The notes beneath the pieces were generated by a model. It saw only the letters and a list, made by a program, of their open reading frames with translations. It was not told where the DNA came from and searched no databases. Of a stretch of DNA of 64,000 nucleotides, positions 35,308 to 46,284 are shown piece by piece. The first letter of the stretch is position 1; each line of letters begins with the position of its first letter. The stretch is taken from the NCBI GenBank assembly GCA_947623455.1, contig OX392532.1:50719058-50783057 (forward strand), read 5' to 3'. Origin of the DNA: Mimachlamys varia (Eukaryota > Mollusca > Bivalvia > Pectinida > Pectinidae). The translations under genes and the position numbers were made by a program.

Positions 35308-35545
35308 TTAGAGAATACCGAAGCGTTAACAAAACCATAATCCGAACTCAAAATCTATTAAACCAGGGGCTAAATAAGAACAAAGGAAAGATTTACATGG
35401 AGACCCTTGTAAAAGTACAAGAGAATCAGGCCATGTGTTTCGGAAGAGTATGCGTCTTCGGTTTAATCCACCATGTAAATCTTTGTCACATCCAAGTAAA
35501 CATCAAGTTTCTCAAAATGAGAACCAAGTATTATTCGATAATGCT
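35308..35545 (-). repeat. Dispersed repeat family Z, near full-length core
   Basis: Plus-strand 'agagaataccgaagcgttaa', 'accaggggctaaataagaac', 'catggagacccttgtaaaag', 'gcgtcttcggtttaatcc', 'cacatccaagtaaacatcaa' and 'ctcaaaatgagaac'. An 80-codon frame at 35397 begins METLVKVQENQ, in frame with the 26327 frame. Confidence 0.85.
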
Positions 35546-35734
35546 CACAAATTTAATTGCATTAACATTTTATAATCATTCCAACCATTTAAGAAAAATT
35601 ATAAAACTTCCGATGTCACTCCCACGACTCTTTAATTGACGGCATCACATTAATGATCTAGTCGATCTGTATTTATATCACGGGGCTTGTCGAAATGATA
35701 TTGAGGTTTATTCGATCGAAACTGTATTTTGTAC

Positions 35735-35951
35735 ACTGCCCAGCACGGAAGGCGTTAGAATTGTACCTGCTGCCCCCATTTCATAATCGGAAGAGGCGAC
35801 CAAATTTGGTAGCCTTTCTTTTCTACTCTTTTTAAACAACTGTCTCCTACCTAATGTCTACCTTGACACTACCTCACTATTAACCTTTAGTTGACAGCTC
35901 GCCCCTATGAGGAAAGCTATTGATTCTGTCCCCTGGCCGAGACAGTCTAAA
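35735..35951 (-). repeat. Dispersed repeat family Y
   Basis: Reverse complement reads 'ctcggccaggggacagaat', 'ctttcctcataggggcgag', 'gtgaggtagtgtcaaggtag', 'agcaggtacaattctaacgc' and 'gtgctgggcagtg'. It matches 2866-3076 over its length and the truncated copy at 36673. Confidence 0.8.
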
Positions 35952-36002
35952 AAATGGTAGCTTGATGCTCAGGATTATCGGAGTGGAACGACTGGTTCAC
36001 TT

Positions 36003-36217
36003 GGGCCGTTTTCGTTTAAGCGGTTGAACCGGTCGGACCACAGTTGTTCGTTTATTTTATAAGGTCGGACCTGGTAATCTGATGCTGCTTTCAGGCGAGC
36101 CTTGAGGAAGCCTTGCAGGGCATGTGTAAACATTTGCAGGTCCGCCAGGATTTCCACCCGAAAACGTTACATTTATAGGCGAACAAACCGGTTCTTCCGC
36201 ATAAACGAAACCGGCCC
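36003..36217. mobile_element. 215-bp MITE with about 30-bp terminal inverted repeats
   Basis: The left end GGGCCGTTTTCGTTTAAGCG and the reverse complement of the right end, GGGCCGGTTTCGTTTATGCG, match with few differences and stay similar for about 32 bases (to 'gaaccgg'). The flanks do not give a clear target duplication. A 60-codon minus-strand frame inside (MEILADLQMFTHALQGF...) has a coding-like look but no recognised family. It may be a relic of a captured or parent coding sequence. Ends starting GGGCC occur in several DNA-transposon superfamilies, so I do not assign one. Confidence 0.65.
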
Positions 36218-36465
36218 TGTTGTCAGTATAATGTGACCGGGTGGGGTGTTCTGATGGGGGCTTACGGCAGTATACGTCAGTGTGGTAGCGGATTAAACTT
36301 TAAATCGGCTGAAAATCCTAACCAGCGCAAGGAGGCTTATACACGAACATACAGCAGACTCCCAAATACACACGCACACCCATCCACATTGCATACACCG
36401 AGAGGTCGTCATTAAATGACCCATGCTGTTAATTGCACGTAAAAACAATTAAACCAAATAGACAG
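36218..36465 (+). repeat. Dispersed repeat family X, plus orientation
   Basis: Starts 'gttgtcagtataatgtgacc', continues through a 'gggggcttacggcagtatac' block, and ends with the tail 'gtcattaaatgacccatgct' and 'cacgtaaaaacaattaaacc'. Its 5' side is cut exactly where the 36003-36217 MITE ends. Confidence 0.75.
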
Positions 36466-36474
36466 AAAACGATT

Positions 36475-36670
36475 AGTTTGTTTGATTTTTTTGTTACAAG
36501 TAAGCAACCTTGCAATAGGGCGAATTAAACTGTTGTCGACCTCATAGAGCTACCATACAGAGATGTAATGCCGAAGGCCCCAAAGGTACACCCCAACAGG
36601 TTAAATTATATTGACAACATGTGAAGCGGTCGTCCTAATCCTATGATACTGAGTGTCAAGCAGGGACGAG
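36475..36670 (-). repeat. Dispersed repeat family X, second diverged copy
   Basis: Has 'tgccgaaggccccaaagg', 'attatattgacaacatgtga', 'agcggtcgtcctaatcc' and 'gatactgagtgtcaagcagg'. It lies head to head with the preceding copy, making a loose inverted pair. Confidence 0.65.
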
Positions 36671-36672
36671 GT

Positions 36673-36765
36673 TCTTCCATAGGTATGTCTCGGCCAGGGG
36701 ACAGAAATGAAGGCCTTCCTCACAGGGGCGAACGCTCATCTAACGGTCAAAATTTACAGTTAGAA
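36673..36765 (+). repeat. Dispersed repeat family Y, truncated
   Basis: Carries 'ggtatgtctcggccagggga' and 'ccttcctcacaggggcgaac', then stops after 'ctaacggtcaaaa'. The rest of the family body is missing. Confidence 0.75.
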
Positions 36766-36769
36766 CGAA

Positions 36770-39700
36770 GAAAAAATATAATATCACAAATTCAGTCACC
36801 TCTTACGAATTATGCAATGGAGACAACATGGACAACTGTCAATAAGAAGTTAGCAAATCTTTACACGACATGTTTCAGAAAACGAACATAATACATCTTT
36901 CATTCCATGGTGGAAGGTAATATTTGAATGCCCATTATTTTATTTCGATAGTGATTTTTTTAAATTTCATTTTACAAGCATTCCGTTTCCGAAAAAAAAA
37001 GAGTTAAAAGTTTAATTTGCATTCTTTTTGTCTTCAATTTTGTTTATTTTCAAAGTATCTTTCACATCAAAATCATATATATTCATTACATTATACATAA
37101 TTACTTACACGTCTACACATATATTCATACTGGTCTCTTTGTGTCATTCTATCTTTTGCAGTGTTATATCATTACTAGAAAGGGAAAAATAGATATAGGG
37201 GACACAACAAAAAACAAAAGAAATAAAAGACAAAATTTTTTTTCGAAACAAAGATGCTAACTGTTATTTCAGCTTTAAGGGAGTCAAGTAAGCCGGACTC
37301 TATCATTGCACGGATTTTCTTTTCTTGCTTTCTCGATGTCTACTTCCACAACTGTTCGTTAACTTAATTTGTGACGTGACGTTGCAAACGTTGCTTTAGT
37401 TTAAAAAGTTTCTAGGTCACAAGGTTCCCCGTTGTGTCTGTCCAGTGAAAAGACAAATATATCGAAAGTTTTCAACAATATAAATGGATAGAATAAAAAA
37501 AAAAGATTATAATGACGGTAAAAGAAGGGATAAAACAAAACTAGATAAAACAGAAACATTCCCAGCTAAGTCACCATACACTTTGTCACAGAAGTGAACC
37601 AAGTGCGTGTATTATTTTAATTGTTTTACTCGGAACACAACAAGACGTTCGTGATGTCTCTGCTCTGATTACGCCGGCATCATTATCACGGCTCGACCGG
37701 ACATTACAAAGTGTGATTTCTTCGTCTGTATGACTGAGTACGAGATATAGCATAGCTCGGCATGCGAACGATGTACAAGGTAAATAAAAACAACGACATA
37801 CACCCTTTGATGTTTGACGTCTGCGGTGCTCTAAATGTCGATCGCTGCATTGGAATTAAACAAAACACGACGCGTTGTAATGTTTCGTGAAACGGCACGC
37901 AACAGTGGGAAAGTAAATGAAAACATTTACGGGTTCAGTGCAGAATTGATTTCAACGTCGATACTAACCACGATAATGGTTACAAACGTGTCATTTGATG
38001 TCGTAAATTCATTAGTTCGAGTTTACTAGAATAAGTATATGTTTACTTCCTAACAGAGTAAATGCTTTATCACAACAACTGAGTGGAACAGACTATATGG
38101 ATTTATAAAAAAAAAAATGAAAAGAAAAAACGATCTTTTGAAGAAGTCAAGAAAAAATGTCTGATAAAGCTTAAGAGTAGAAAGGTTGAAGACAAATACT
38201 ATAGGATCTATTCTAGGAAAGCCTATCATAGCGCTTCAAGCACTTAAAACATTGTGATTATTTTCGATTGAACTTATTAAATGCCGTAGCTATTTGCAAA
38301 GATTCTGGTTACGTATGTACACCTTTGCGTTGCGATCTAAATTTAAATTTTTAAAAATGCGCTAAAATTGAAGTCCGCTAAAATGAGCATATTTGCAGTA
38401 ATAAATGAAACACACTTTAATACCGAATAGGAAACTGCCACAAACTCGCAAAAATATTTTTATTCGCTAAAATTGTTATTTTTTATTAATTGCTGTATAA
38501 TGTTTTCATCAAGTGCACTTTGGCAACAGTTATAGATTATAGATTTTTTTTGTACTCGGGTCATCGTAGTCGGTGCTCAAAGCCTCGTTGACATAAGCAT
38601 GCCTCGTGTGTGATGAGATAGTAGGGACGCTTATTGTCTTTATGTAAACACCGCTTAAGCGTCGTAATTAAGTGTTGGATAATTTGTTACAAGAGTAAAG
38701 TTGGACCTCGCAACACAATTATAAAACAACCTGAATCATTTACAATTCGTCTAGTTCAATTAATAGACCATGAAACCCGTGGAGAGGTTTGAGGGCTGGT
38801 TGGTAGCGCTGGGAACAGCTTATAGCTACTACGGTCACCGTTTACAAACCGATCAATTGGGGCTCCCACTAGGGAAATCAGAAAGTCGATATAACACATT
38901 GTCTGTAACACTAACACAAATTTTTTTTTTTTTGATTTATGTTAATTATGTTTATGAAATTTATAAAAAAAAAAACAAACAATTTTACTGCACTTTTATC
39001 TGATTATTATGATTGCCTCTATATAATGCTTTCTATAACAAGTACTGTGAGTGCCTCAAATCATCATTTCACTTGCCTTTGCCCGTTTAAATTGGGTTAT
39101 GCGCTAAAATTTGAGCCCGCCAAAATACGTACCTCTACAGAATATGCAAATATTTTTAAATATCAAAGAAACATTTTATCTAATCAATGTATAGAAAACT
39201 TTCTGTTGCAGAAAAACGTGACTTAACTAGTCAAAAGCTTGTTGTGGACATCCTCACTGTCCCACCGTATCTGAAATGGCTACTGGTATTCTTTTTCGTC
39301 ACTTATCGAATTACCATTTAACCGTGTAATGACGTTTAATGACGGTACGGCTTATCCTGATAGAACAACCTGAATCAAGCCTGGTTACTCGTGAGCGAGA
39401 CGGAACGTATTCATTGCTGGTGACCTGTGCAATCTTTGAAATCATCCCTGAAAGTAGGGATCTTAAAAAAATAAACCTTGAGCTACACCTTACAATAATA
39501 ATGTACATCATATCGTAGGAGGCGACTGATCAGGTACGCCCTGTAGATTCGGAGATTTCCTTATTTTACCACATATTCTCTTTTTCAGCGTCTGATAGTC
39601 GATTTTTATTGAAATTTAACCGCTTGACGTATCAAGCTGAACTTTGGCAATTATTTTCATTATGGTTTTAGATGATTAATAACATAAAAAGAAAATTGGA

Positions 39701-39890
39701 AAATTGTGTTTTTATTTATTTGTTTTAATTATTCATATTTCGCTATTTTATCTGTACCGGTATATAGATGGTTGTATTCTCCTGACCACAAATGCCTGTG
39801 TATGTGACGACAAAATAAAAGCGATCAAAAATATGTTGCACCCATTACACGTTAAAGATCGTCACCTTTCCAAGCGCATTGCTTATCTTC
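36770..39890. other. AT-rich stretch without supported genes
   Basis: Two spots carry similar words: 'gcgctaaaattgaagtccgc' at 38359 and 'gcgctaaaatttgagcccgc' at 39100, with related 'cgctaaaat' words at 38465 and 57852. These look like fragments of one more dispersed repeat. A 50-codon plus-strand stretch from 38770 (MKPVERFEGWLVALGTAYSY) has coding-like codons but no splice context. Confidence 0.35.
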
Positions 39891-39893
39891 GCT

Positions 39894-40098
39894 TTGGGTT
39901 TAATTTTGAGCAATCGTCAAGGTTAGAAAAGGCAATTGGCTCTATCCCCATGCTGGGACCTACCCAAAACCGTTAAAGACGGTAGTTGTTATTCCCTTGG
40001 GTTTAATTTTGAGCGATCGTCAAGGTTAGAAAGGCAATGGGCTCTATCCCCATGCTGGGACCTACCAAAACCCTTAAAGACGGAAGTTGTTATTCCCT
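39894..40098. repeat. 103-bp tandem duplication
   Basis: The segment beginning 'ttgggtttaattttgagc' at 39894 recurs at 39997, with a few substitutions and a one-base length change (about 95% alike by eye). It lies at the start of a family X-related copy, so the duplication is probably internal to that element. Confidence 0.9.
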
Positions 40099-40210
40099 GT
40101 TTAATGTACAGCATTTGGGGTACCGACAACAACTGGTCCACATGTTGTCAGTATAATGTGACCGGACGGATTACTGTGCTTAGTGCCTTCGGCGAAGCTT
40201 TTCAGTGGTG
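40099..40210 (+). repeat. Dispersed repeat family X, fragment
   Basis: Contains 'accgacaacaactggtccac', 'gttgtcagtataatgtgacc' and 'agtgccttcggcgaagc', as in 36218 and 31.3 kb, then ends abruptly without the tail. Confidence 0.65.
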
Positions 40211-40330
40211 ACATACATGGATGTACCATAAGTCGGCATCAGATCCAAGTTATTACAAGAAGACAAGTAGGGTTAGGCGACAAAGTAAACAAATGAGAAA
40301 GGACAGTAACAAACATCATGTATAGAGAAT

Positions 40331-40470
40331 ATCTAACAGTGTCTTAAGTAAAACCAAATATATTTCACGAGTAGGGCTAATTTTAACGAGTGCTCAGAAC
40401 GAGTGAAAAATATCAAAATATTAGCCACTCGAGTGAAATATGTTTGGTATTACTGAAAATACTGTTAGAT
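40331..40470. mobile_element. Foldback element, arms about 51 bp (same family as 51352-51468)
   Basis: Left arm 40331-40381 and right arm 40420-40470 are reverse complements with scattered mismatches. Both ends read ATCTAACAGT/ACTGTTAGAT. The sequence to the right (to about 40570: 'tttgtaagcagtgttttgat') matches the reverse complement of the left flank of the 51.35-kb element, so the full unit is longer than the palindrome. Confidence 0.8.
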
Positions 40471-40696
40471 TTTATGTTTATTACATGTTTATTCCAAAAC
40501 TCTCCCGGGCAACTTTTAACTTTCCTAAATATCGTTTGTAAGCAGTGTTTTGATTGGTAAAATAAGGCAAAATGATTTTTTTGTCTCCAGACAATGGCGT
40601 GTCGTCACATTACACCAGTATGGTACAGAAGTAGGAGTGAAACTTTGATAAAATAGCAAAAATAGCATGATTATTTATAAAAAAAATATCTTAAAT

Positions 40697-40911
40697 GTTT
40701 GGTTTGGTTTATTTTGTTTTACGTCCTATTAACAGCCAGGGTCATTTAAGGACGTGCCAGGTTTTAGAAGTGGAGGAAAGCTGGAGTACACGGAGAAAAA
40801 CCACCGACCTACGGTCAGTACCTGGTAACTGCCCCCACGTGGGATTCGAACTCGCAACCCAAAGGTGGAGGGCTAGTGGTAGAATGTCGAAACCCCAGCC
40901 ACCGCGGCCCC
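40697..40911 (-). mobile_element. SINE family A, well-preserved copy
   Basis: Reverse complement starts 'ggggccgcggtggctgggg', has the B-box region GGTTGCGAGTTCGAATCCC, then 'taccaggtactgaccgtagg', 'ggcacgtccttaaatgaccc' and 'taataggacgtaaaacaaaa'. This is a tRNA-derived SINE common in bivalve sequence, from memory of the family. Frames across it are not genes. Confidence 0.9.
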
Positions 40912-40929
40912 TATCTTAAATATAAATCT

Positions 40930-42640
40930 AGCCATTAAACGATTGTAACGGACATCATTCTATTTTTTTGCACCCAGATTGCATTCATCTTGAAAATAAG
41001 TACAATATGACAGACGTTCAATCGTTGAGAATACGTCTTTACAAAATAAACGGTCAGAGTTAGATACAGTCATCAGATGATTCGGGTACAAAAGGACCTC
41101 TAAAATATCCCGTTTCAATTAAATGTCGTCAACTACTTAAAAGTAGTCTTACAATTCACACAGACACATAATGTAATGACGTCAGGATGACTCCCTTGGA
41201 GACAATGTCAAGAGAAAAAAGGAATCGAGAGAAAAGAAAACACGGTGATTCCATGTGTCATCATTTTAAGCAGCAGGTTTATTTTGGTCTCCCTGGTAAC
41301 TCCAATTGCAGAACAAAGGGAAATAACTCTGCAGGGGATCACACATAAGTTGCCGTGTAAGATCATGTCATTGGGAAGAGTAGCATAGTCCCGGATGTAA
41401 CCTTCAAGATTTATAACTGTCAGTTCACAATTCGTGTCATAGTTAAGTAAATATTAATTTGTTGTTATAACGCGATGTATCACTGTTATCCGGAAAATTA
41501 AAACAACCTAGGCAAAAACATACAAGCATCCATGAAGGCGCAATAAATGAATAAATAAATAAATAAATAAAACAAAAACAAAAACAAAAAATATCGACAA
41601 ATTAATAACATCATAAAAAACAAAAACGAAACAGGTACAAATTAAAAGAGCAATAAAATAGCAAACAAATCAGAACGAAGTAACAAACAAAACAATAGCT
41701 GCTTAACAAAATCTCCTTTCGGACCAATTTCGTCCAGTTAGGTTTGAAGATTTATATAATTATCCTAAGGCTCCCATGGGCCTAATATTATTGCGTACAC
41801 AAATGGGCGATGTGATGTAGCAATCCATTGCTCTTAGTCGTGAAGGAGCAATGTATCGTAAAACCTTGAAGAAAAATTGTGTTTATATAATTGATTGTCG
41901 CATCAAAGCCGTGTGTCCCGACTAATATCACTACGCCGTGGCGCGTGCTTCCGTCCCGGGCTCCTAGAGGCGCCCCCTAGCGCGGGATAAACCCGTGCTC
42001 GGTCCACAGACATCGTAAATCCAGGAATGGACGGAAGTTTGACACTTCAAATGCAAAATACCCGTGAAGGAATGGCAACTGTATGGGATACGACCTTACT
42101 ACGGATTTTTTGTGAGAGTCAAACCTTGTTCTGAAGCCGGAAACATTCTACAAATGCCGTTTCAAATCTATATCTGTCTTTATAATTTACATGTAAAACT
42201 GTACACTCGATCTTTTCGGTACACGATGTAGATATTTTGAAGTGTTACAGCACGATGTCGTTGAATATGTCCGAGGTTCTAGTATGCTTTCTCCCTGCAA
42301 ACATACTGTGCTCCAGAACCAGACGCATATATTATTCCGTTCATAAGGATTTATATAAATAAGCTTTCTTCCCACAAACAGTAACACACAGGTACGCTCC
42401 CTCAGCAGGGGCTCTATAAGTCATAACAAGGCATTGCAAGATACATGTCTCCCATACGCTACAGTTGAAGCTTGGCAACCATAAAACATTCGATTTTATC
42501 AACCGTTTTTTCTCTGAAAAAGCATTGTTCGAAGAATATATATAATTTAATTTACCGCCTCGCTTCACAACCACCAAATTCATTTCAATCACCATAATTG
42601 ATAAAGATCAAACACAAATGATTTTAAAAAAAACAGAAAA
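40930..42640. other. Non-coding stretch; AAAT/AAAAC simple repeats and a GC-rich spot
   Basis: Simple repeats (aaat)n and (caaaaa)n lie at 41546-41591. A GC-rich patch at 41930-42005 includes 'ggcgccccctagcgcggg', whose reverse complement GCTAGGGGGCGCC fits the CTCF core. No exon can be supported. Confidence 0.4.
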
Positions 42641-42756
42641 CACAAAAAGATACAATGCTTATACTACAATATATTTACACTTGCTATGCGTCTTTCCGTT
42701 CTAGTGCATGGAGAAGGGAAATGCTGTAATGAGATTATGACCACATTTAGTTTTGT

Positions 42757-43030
42757 TTTTGTGACGTCATCAATCTCTATTGTGACGTCATTTTTTTCAT
42801 TGTTGTCACCACTTGATTTGCGGTTCAAAATATGTTTGAAATAACTAAACAATGCATACTTACTCTATGATAATGTGAATATATATCATGAATACTTTAG
42901 GTATTGCTATTATGGCTCTATCACATACATTGATATTGCTGGCTAAGGGGCTTTATTTAGTCTGTCTATAACAGTCTGTATTATGGGACCAAAACAACAT
43001 TTTGTAAAACATTCATTGCAAAATCAAACG
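42757..43030 (+). repeat. Dispersed repeat family U, second copy
   Basis: Repeats the arrangement of 12459-12750: paired TGACGTCA at 42762 and 42783 with the same 'tcaatctctattg' spacer, 'cacttgatttgc', a 'tattgctattat..ctct' block, 'ggctttatttagt' and a terminal 'aaaacattcattgc'. The hairpin is eroded. Confidence 0.65.
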
Positions 43031-43098
43031 AAAGCACAACCCTAATGCGTTGTCTCTACGAACCATTTGATACAGTGGCTTTTTTTTCACAAGATTAT

Positions 43099-43220
43099 AA
43101 GACTTTTTCATGACCAGGGATGAAGGATAGGGAAATTCTACCGAGGGTTTTTCAAATTTTGTAAAACACGAGACTGTGCCTAATTTCCCTATCTTACACC
43201 TGTGGTCACGAAAGAGTCTT
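43099..43220. repeat. 39-bp inverted repeat
   Basis: 43099-43137 and 43182-43220 are reverse complements with about six mismatches. Both contain GATAGGGAAATT or its complement and end in AAGACT/AGTCTT. Separated by 44 bases, this is a foldback-type structure. Confidence 0.75.
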
Positions 43221-43625
43221 TTTCTCTCATATCAACTGCCCCAATAAGCTCAAAAACCATGAAAATATGTTTTCAAAGGCAACCATTTTGAAAATTTCAA
43301 CTTTTTCCTTGGTTTTTATTTTTGACGAAAACAAATTAGACAGCGATATTAAGCATACTCTATATATTTGCAAACTTAATTTGCTCATAAAATTTAATCT
43401 CTCCTTTCTGGCATTTACGGTAATTTTTTTGTGAAAGGTTTCAATTTCATCACGCCGTCGTTTTCTCTTTTCAGCATCGAAATATTGACCGTATTCGTGA
43501 CGTCACGCCATTGTTGAGCCATTGTGACGTCACGTCGCGTGATATGCTATGTAAGATAGATTTTTCTTACATAGCTTTCTTACATGGGCAAACCCTATCC
43601 AACATGGCGAGTTATGAGAGAAAAA
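43219..43625. mobile_element. Candidate MITE, about 407 bp, 13-bp perfect TIRs
   Basis: TTTTTCTCTCATA at 43219-43231 is the exact complement of TATGAGAGAAAAA at 43613-43625, with partial similarity continuing inward. The interior includes two TGACGTCA sites and a perfect 11-bp hairpin (GCTATGTAAGA, 43546-43575). No coding capacity. The 13-base ends alone are modest evidence. Confidence 0.45.
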
Positions 43626-43993
43626 TTCACCCTGTATTTGATGTGCTGGCAATGGCATGTGGATAGCACCAGAACTGCGATATTTAGTGTACAGTAGTCG
43701 CATAGCAGTTATTGTTATGTATTAACCATAGCATGGCATTGCCACTATATGACCCTACCGAATTCAGTTGACATTCATAAGGCCATGAATACAATCGACC
43801 GATTATTGACGTCATTATTATTATTATGACGTCATAATTGTTACGCTGGGTACCATTGACCGTCCCCGGGCGTTGGCTGTTCTTTTCATTGAACAAGCAT
43901 ACCCGATAGATACATTTTTTGAGCTTAATGCTGAGAAATACAAAGAATAATTGATTTTTAATGAGGTGAACAGATTCTAAAAATGGTAAATAT

Positions 43994-44113
43994 AAGTATT
44001 GAACAGCTTTCAGAAGGCATTCATAGGCAAAATGAATTCCAACTGGACAAAGGCAAATCTAACATGATCCATCATGAAGCCTATGAATGCCAACTGAAAG
44101 CAGTTCAATGCTT
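43994..44113. mobile_element. Foldback element, 35-bp arms
   Basis: 43994-44028 and 44079-44113 are reverse complements with about four mismatches; both hold 'ggcattcataggc' or its complement. The 50-base centre is non-palindromic. No second copy was seen in this window. Confidence 0.75.
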
Positions 44114-44119
44114 AAGTGA

Positions 44120-44860
44120 CACCGGTGCCTAGGAAAACATTAACAGATGAGAAGAAGTTATAAGGTAGGATTCGAAACTTAATTGCTCCTTAAAAGCAAA
44201 ATATATAGCAGAAGAAAATTTGCGATCCAGTAGGTATCCCATTGTTAAAATACCATCACTGACACAATATTGTGAACAAAAAACTTTAATAAGTTCCAGA
44301 TCCACACAGTGATGCTATTTAATGTCCTCACAACCAAGGACATAGGTTTGAGAGTACCAAGATGTTGGCAATAAATTAGCTTTTTACACGGTTCTCATAA
44401 TTATAATATTGACAGCTAAGACGAGATTTCTATTGCAAAAAGGTCATGGTTAATAATTGTGTGGTCTGTACATTGCTCAATCGGGAAGTTAATCTCTCGT
44501 ATTATCGATTCTGTCTTGATGTAAAATTATGTCATCGACACTACACTTGTCATAAATACGCTTTGCACTAATAACCCACGCTTGTAAAACACTGAGCGGA
44601 CCATGCTTGCTGTTTTAATTGTAAGTTACAGGGAAATATTGAATTTAGGAAGCAACTTGTTCGGGATTAAAGAATAAAAATTCATTAACATAACTAACTT
44701 CTTGTTACTACTTAACTTACTTCCTTATTAACTATAAAATTTAAACATAAAACGACAACCATGATGCCATTTAAAAGCGGAAGTGATACATAAACCACGA
44801 GGGAGAAAAATTCTTTCACAAAAAAAAAATTATGGAAAGAAAAAAGAATAAGGTTTGTAA
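44120..44860. other. Non-coding stretch, nothing recognised
   Basis: AT-rich, with poly-A near 44819-44830 just upstream of a SINE. Confidence 0.4.
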
Positions 44861-45218
44861 GGAGGCACGGTGGTCTAGTGGTAGGACGCCGGGCTCGTGA
44901 TCGAAGGGTTGCGAGTTCGAGTCCTCGTCACGGCACTTGTGTTGCATCCTTGAGCAAGATACTTTACTCCACTTGTTCCAGTCTACTCAACTGTAAAGGA
45001 GTACGTGGTTGGGTAGTGTTAGAAATTGTAGAATGCTAGCTGTAAGCGCCGAAATTGCAGTACCGGTTGTATGCTCCCCAGGGAGTTGAGAATGATATTG
45101 GCTGGTTGCTAAGGCCCTATAACCACGGATAATAATTTGTGAACCGCTTTGAAACGCCCTTTAAGGTCGTGATAAAGCGGTATATAAGGACCTTGACATT
45201 ATTATTATTATTATCATT
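44861..45218 (+). mobile_element. SINE family S: tRNA head, conserved body, (ATT)n tail
   Basis: The head holds an A-box 'tggtctagtggtaggacgcc' and B-box region GCGAGTTCGAGTCCTCG. The body has 'cttgagcaagatactttact' and 'ttccagtctactcaactg', which resembles conserved central domains of metazoan SINEs. The 3' end 'gataaagcggtatataagga' is followed by (ATT)n at 45198-45215, as expected for a tail borrowed from an L2/CR1-like LINE. The 46285-46608 copy aligns throughout. Confidence 0.85.
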
Positions 45219-45548
45219 AATATTTGATCAGATCAGAATGATTTGGACATTTTATCTAAAGTCAGTAGTCAATTTGCAATAAATAACCTAAGCTTTTTAG
45301 AAGTTTTCATAAATTGTAGACATCTTTAGGGCTTTTGCGCGATGTTGATATTAAGATATTCTGATGTAGGCTTTCGTGTTGTTTTCAATCCTACACAGAC
45401 ACGAGAAAAGCGACACAGTATCGTGTAATACTCAAGGAGTTTTCAACAGGGGCGATAACCCGTGCAAACAGATGTTTGTAGGTAGGGCAATACCAACAAG
45501 ATACACATCTATTACAAGGGAGGGTTGATTGAAAATCAAATAGTTGTT

Positions 45549-45975
45549 CTAACCTTATCTGTATCTATGATAACATTATCTGTGCCTGTGGTAACATTAT
45601 CTGTGTCTGTGGTAACCTTATCTGTGACTATGGTAACCTTACCTGTGTCTATGGTAACCTCACCTGTATCTATAGTAACCTTATCTGTATCTGTGGTAAC
45701 CTTATGTGTTTCTATGGTAACCTTATTTGTGTGTGGTAACCTTATCTCTGTCTATGGTAACATTATCTATATCTATGGTAACCTTATTGGTGTCTGTGGT
45801 AACCTTATCCCTGTCTATGGTAACATTATCTGTATATATGGTAACCTTATCTGTGCCTTTGGTAGCATTATCTGTATATATGGTAACCTTATGTGTGTCT
45901 ATGGTAACCTTATCTCTGCCTATGGTAACATTATATGTATCTATGGTAACCTTATTTGTGTCTGTGGTAACCTAA
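45549..45975. repeat. 21-bp minisatellite, about 20 copies
   Basis: Monomers read approximately 'tatctgtgtctatggtaac' plus 'ct', with variants tgtatatatgg, tctgtggtaac and cattatctg. The period is divisible by three, so TLSVSMV-type frames are open; I do not call them coding. Confidence 0.93.
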
Positions 45976-46284
45976 GTTGTTTTACATGTAGTAAAGATCA
46001 GTTTATTTGAAGTTTTGGTAGGATCTCTTTTCGGGTTAGGTTTTTTCGGTATTGCATGGGTACCGTAAACGTTTTGCTTAAATATAACATAACCGTAAAG
46101 AAGTAAAAAAACGGTATGATGTGGATCCCATAAACCTCTCAATTTATTATCGATTTTGTTAAAGAGGATATCAAGGGTGTTGGCTACAAGGCCGATATTT
46201 AATTTGTAATGCGAATAAAATACATATTGCCATATTGTCGCCTATGTCTTTTTGGAGGAGATTATGTCTCCATATTTACACAAG

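Larger units (their letters stand above)
42762..43834. promoter_or_regulatory. Cluster of six TGACGTCA palindromes
   Basis: Exact TGACGTCA octamers occur at 42762, 42783, 43498, 43525, 43807 and 43827: three pairs spaced about 20-27 bases apart within 1.1 kb. TGACGTCA is the full CRE/ATF site. Pairing may come from repeat structure rather than regulation, since the first pair belongs to family U. Confidence 0.5.

Noticed and set aside
44861..44935. Functional tRNA gene
   Set aside because: A- and B-boxes are good, but the sequence continues into a SINE body with an (ATT)n tail and is repeated at 46285.
45525..46010. Repetitive membrane-like protein (TLSVSMV repeats)
   Set aside because: Product of the 21-bp array, not of selected coding sequence.
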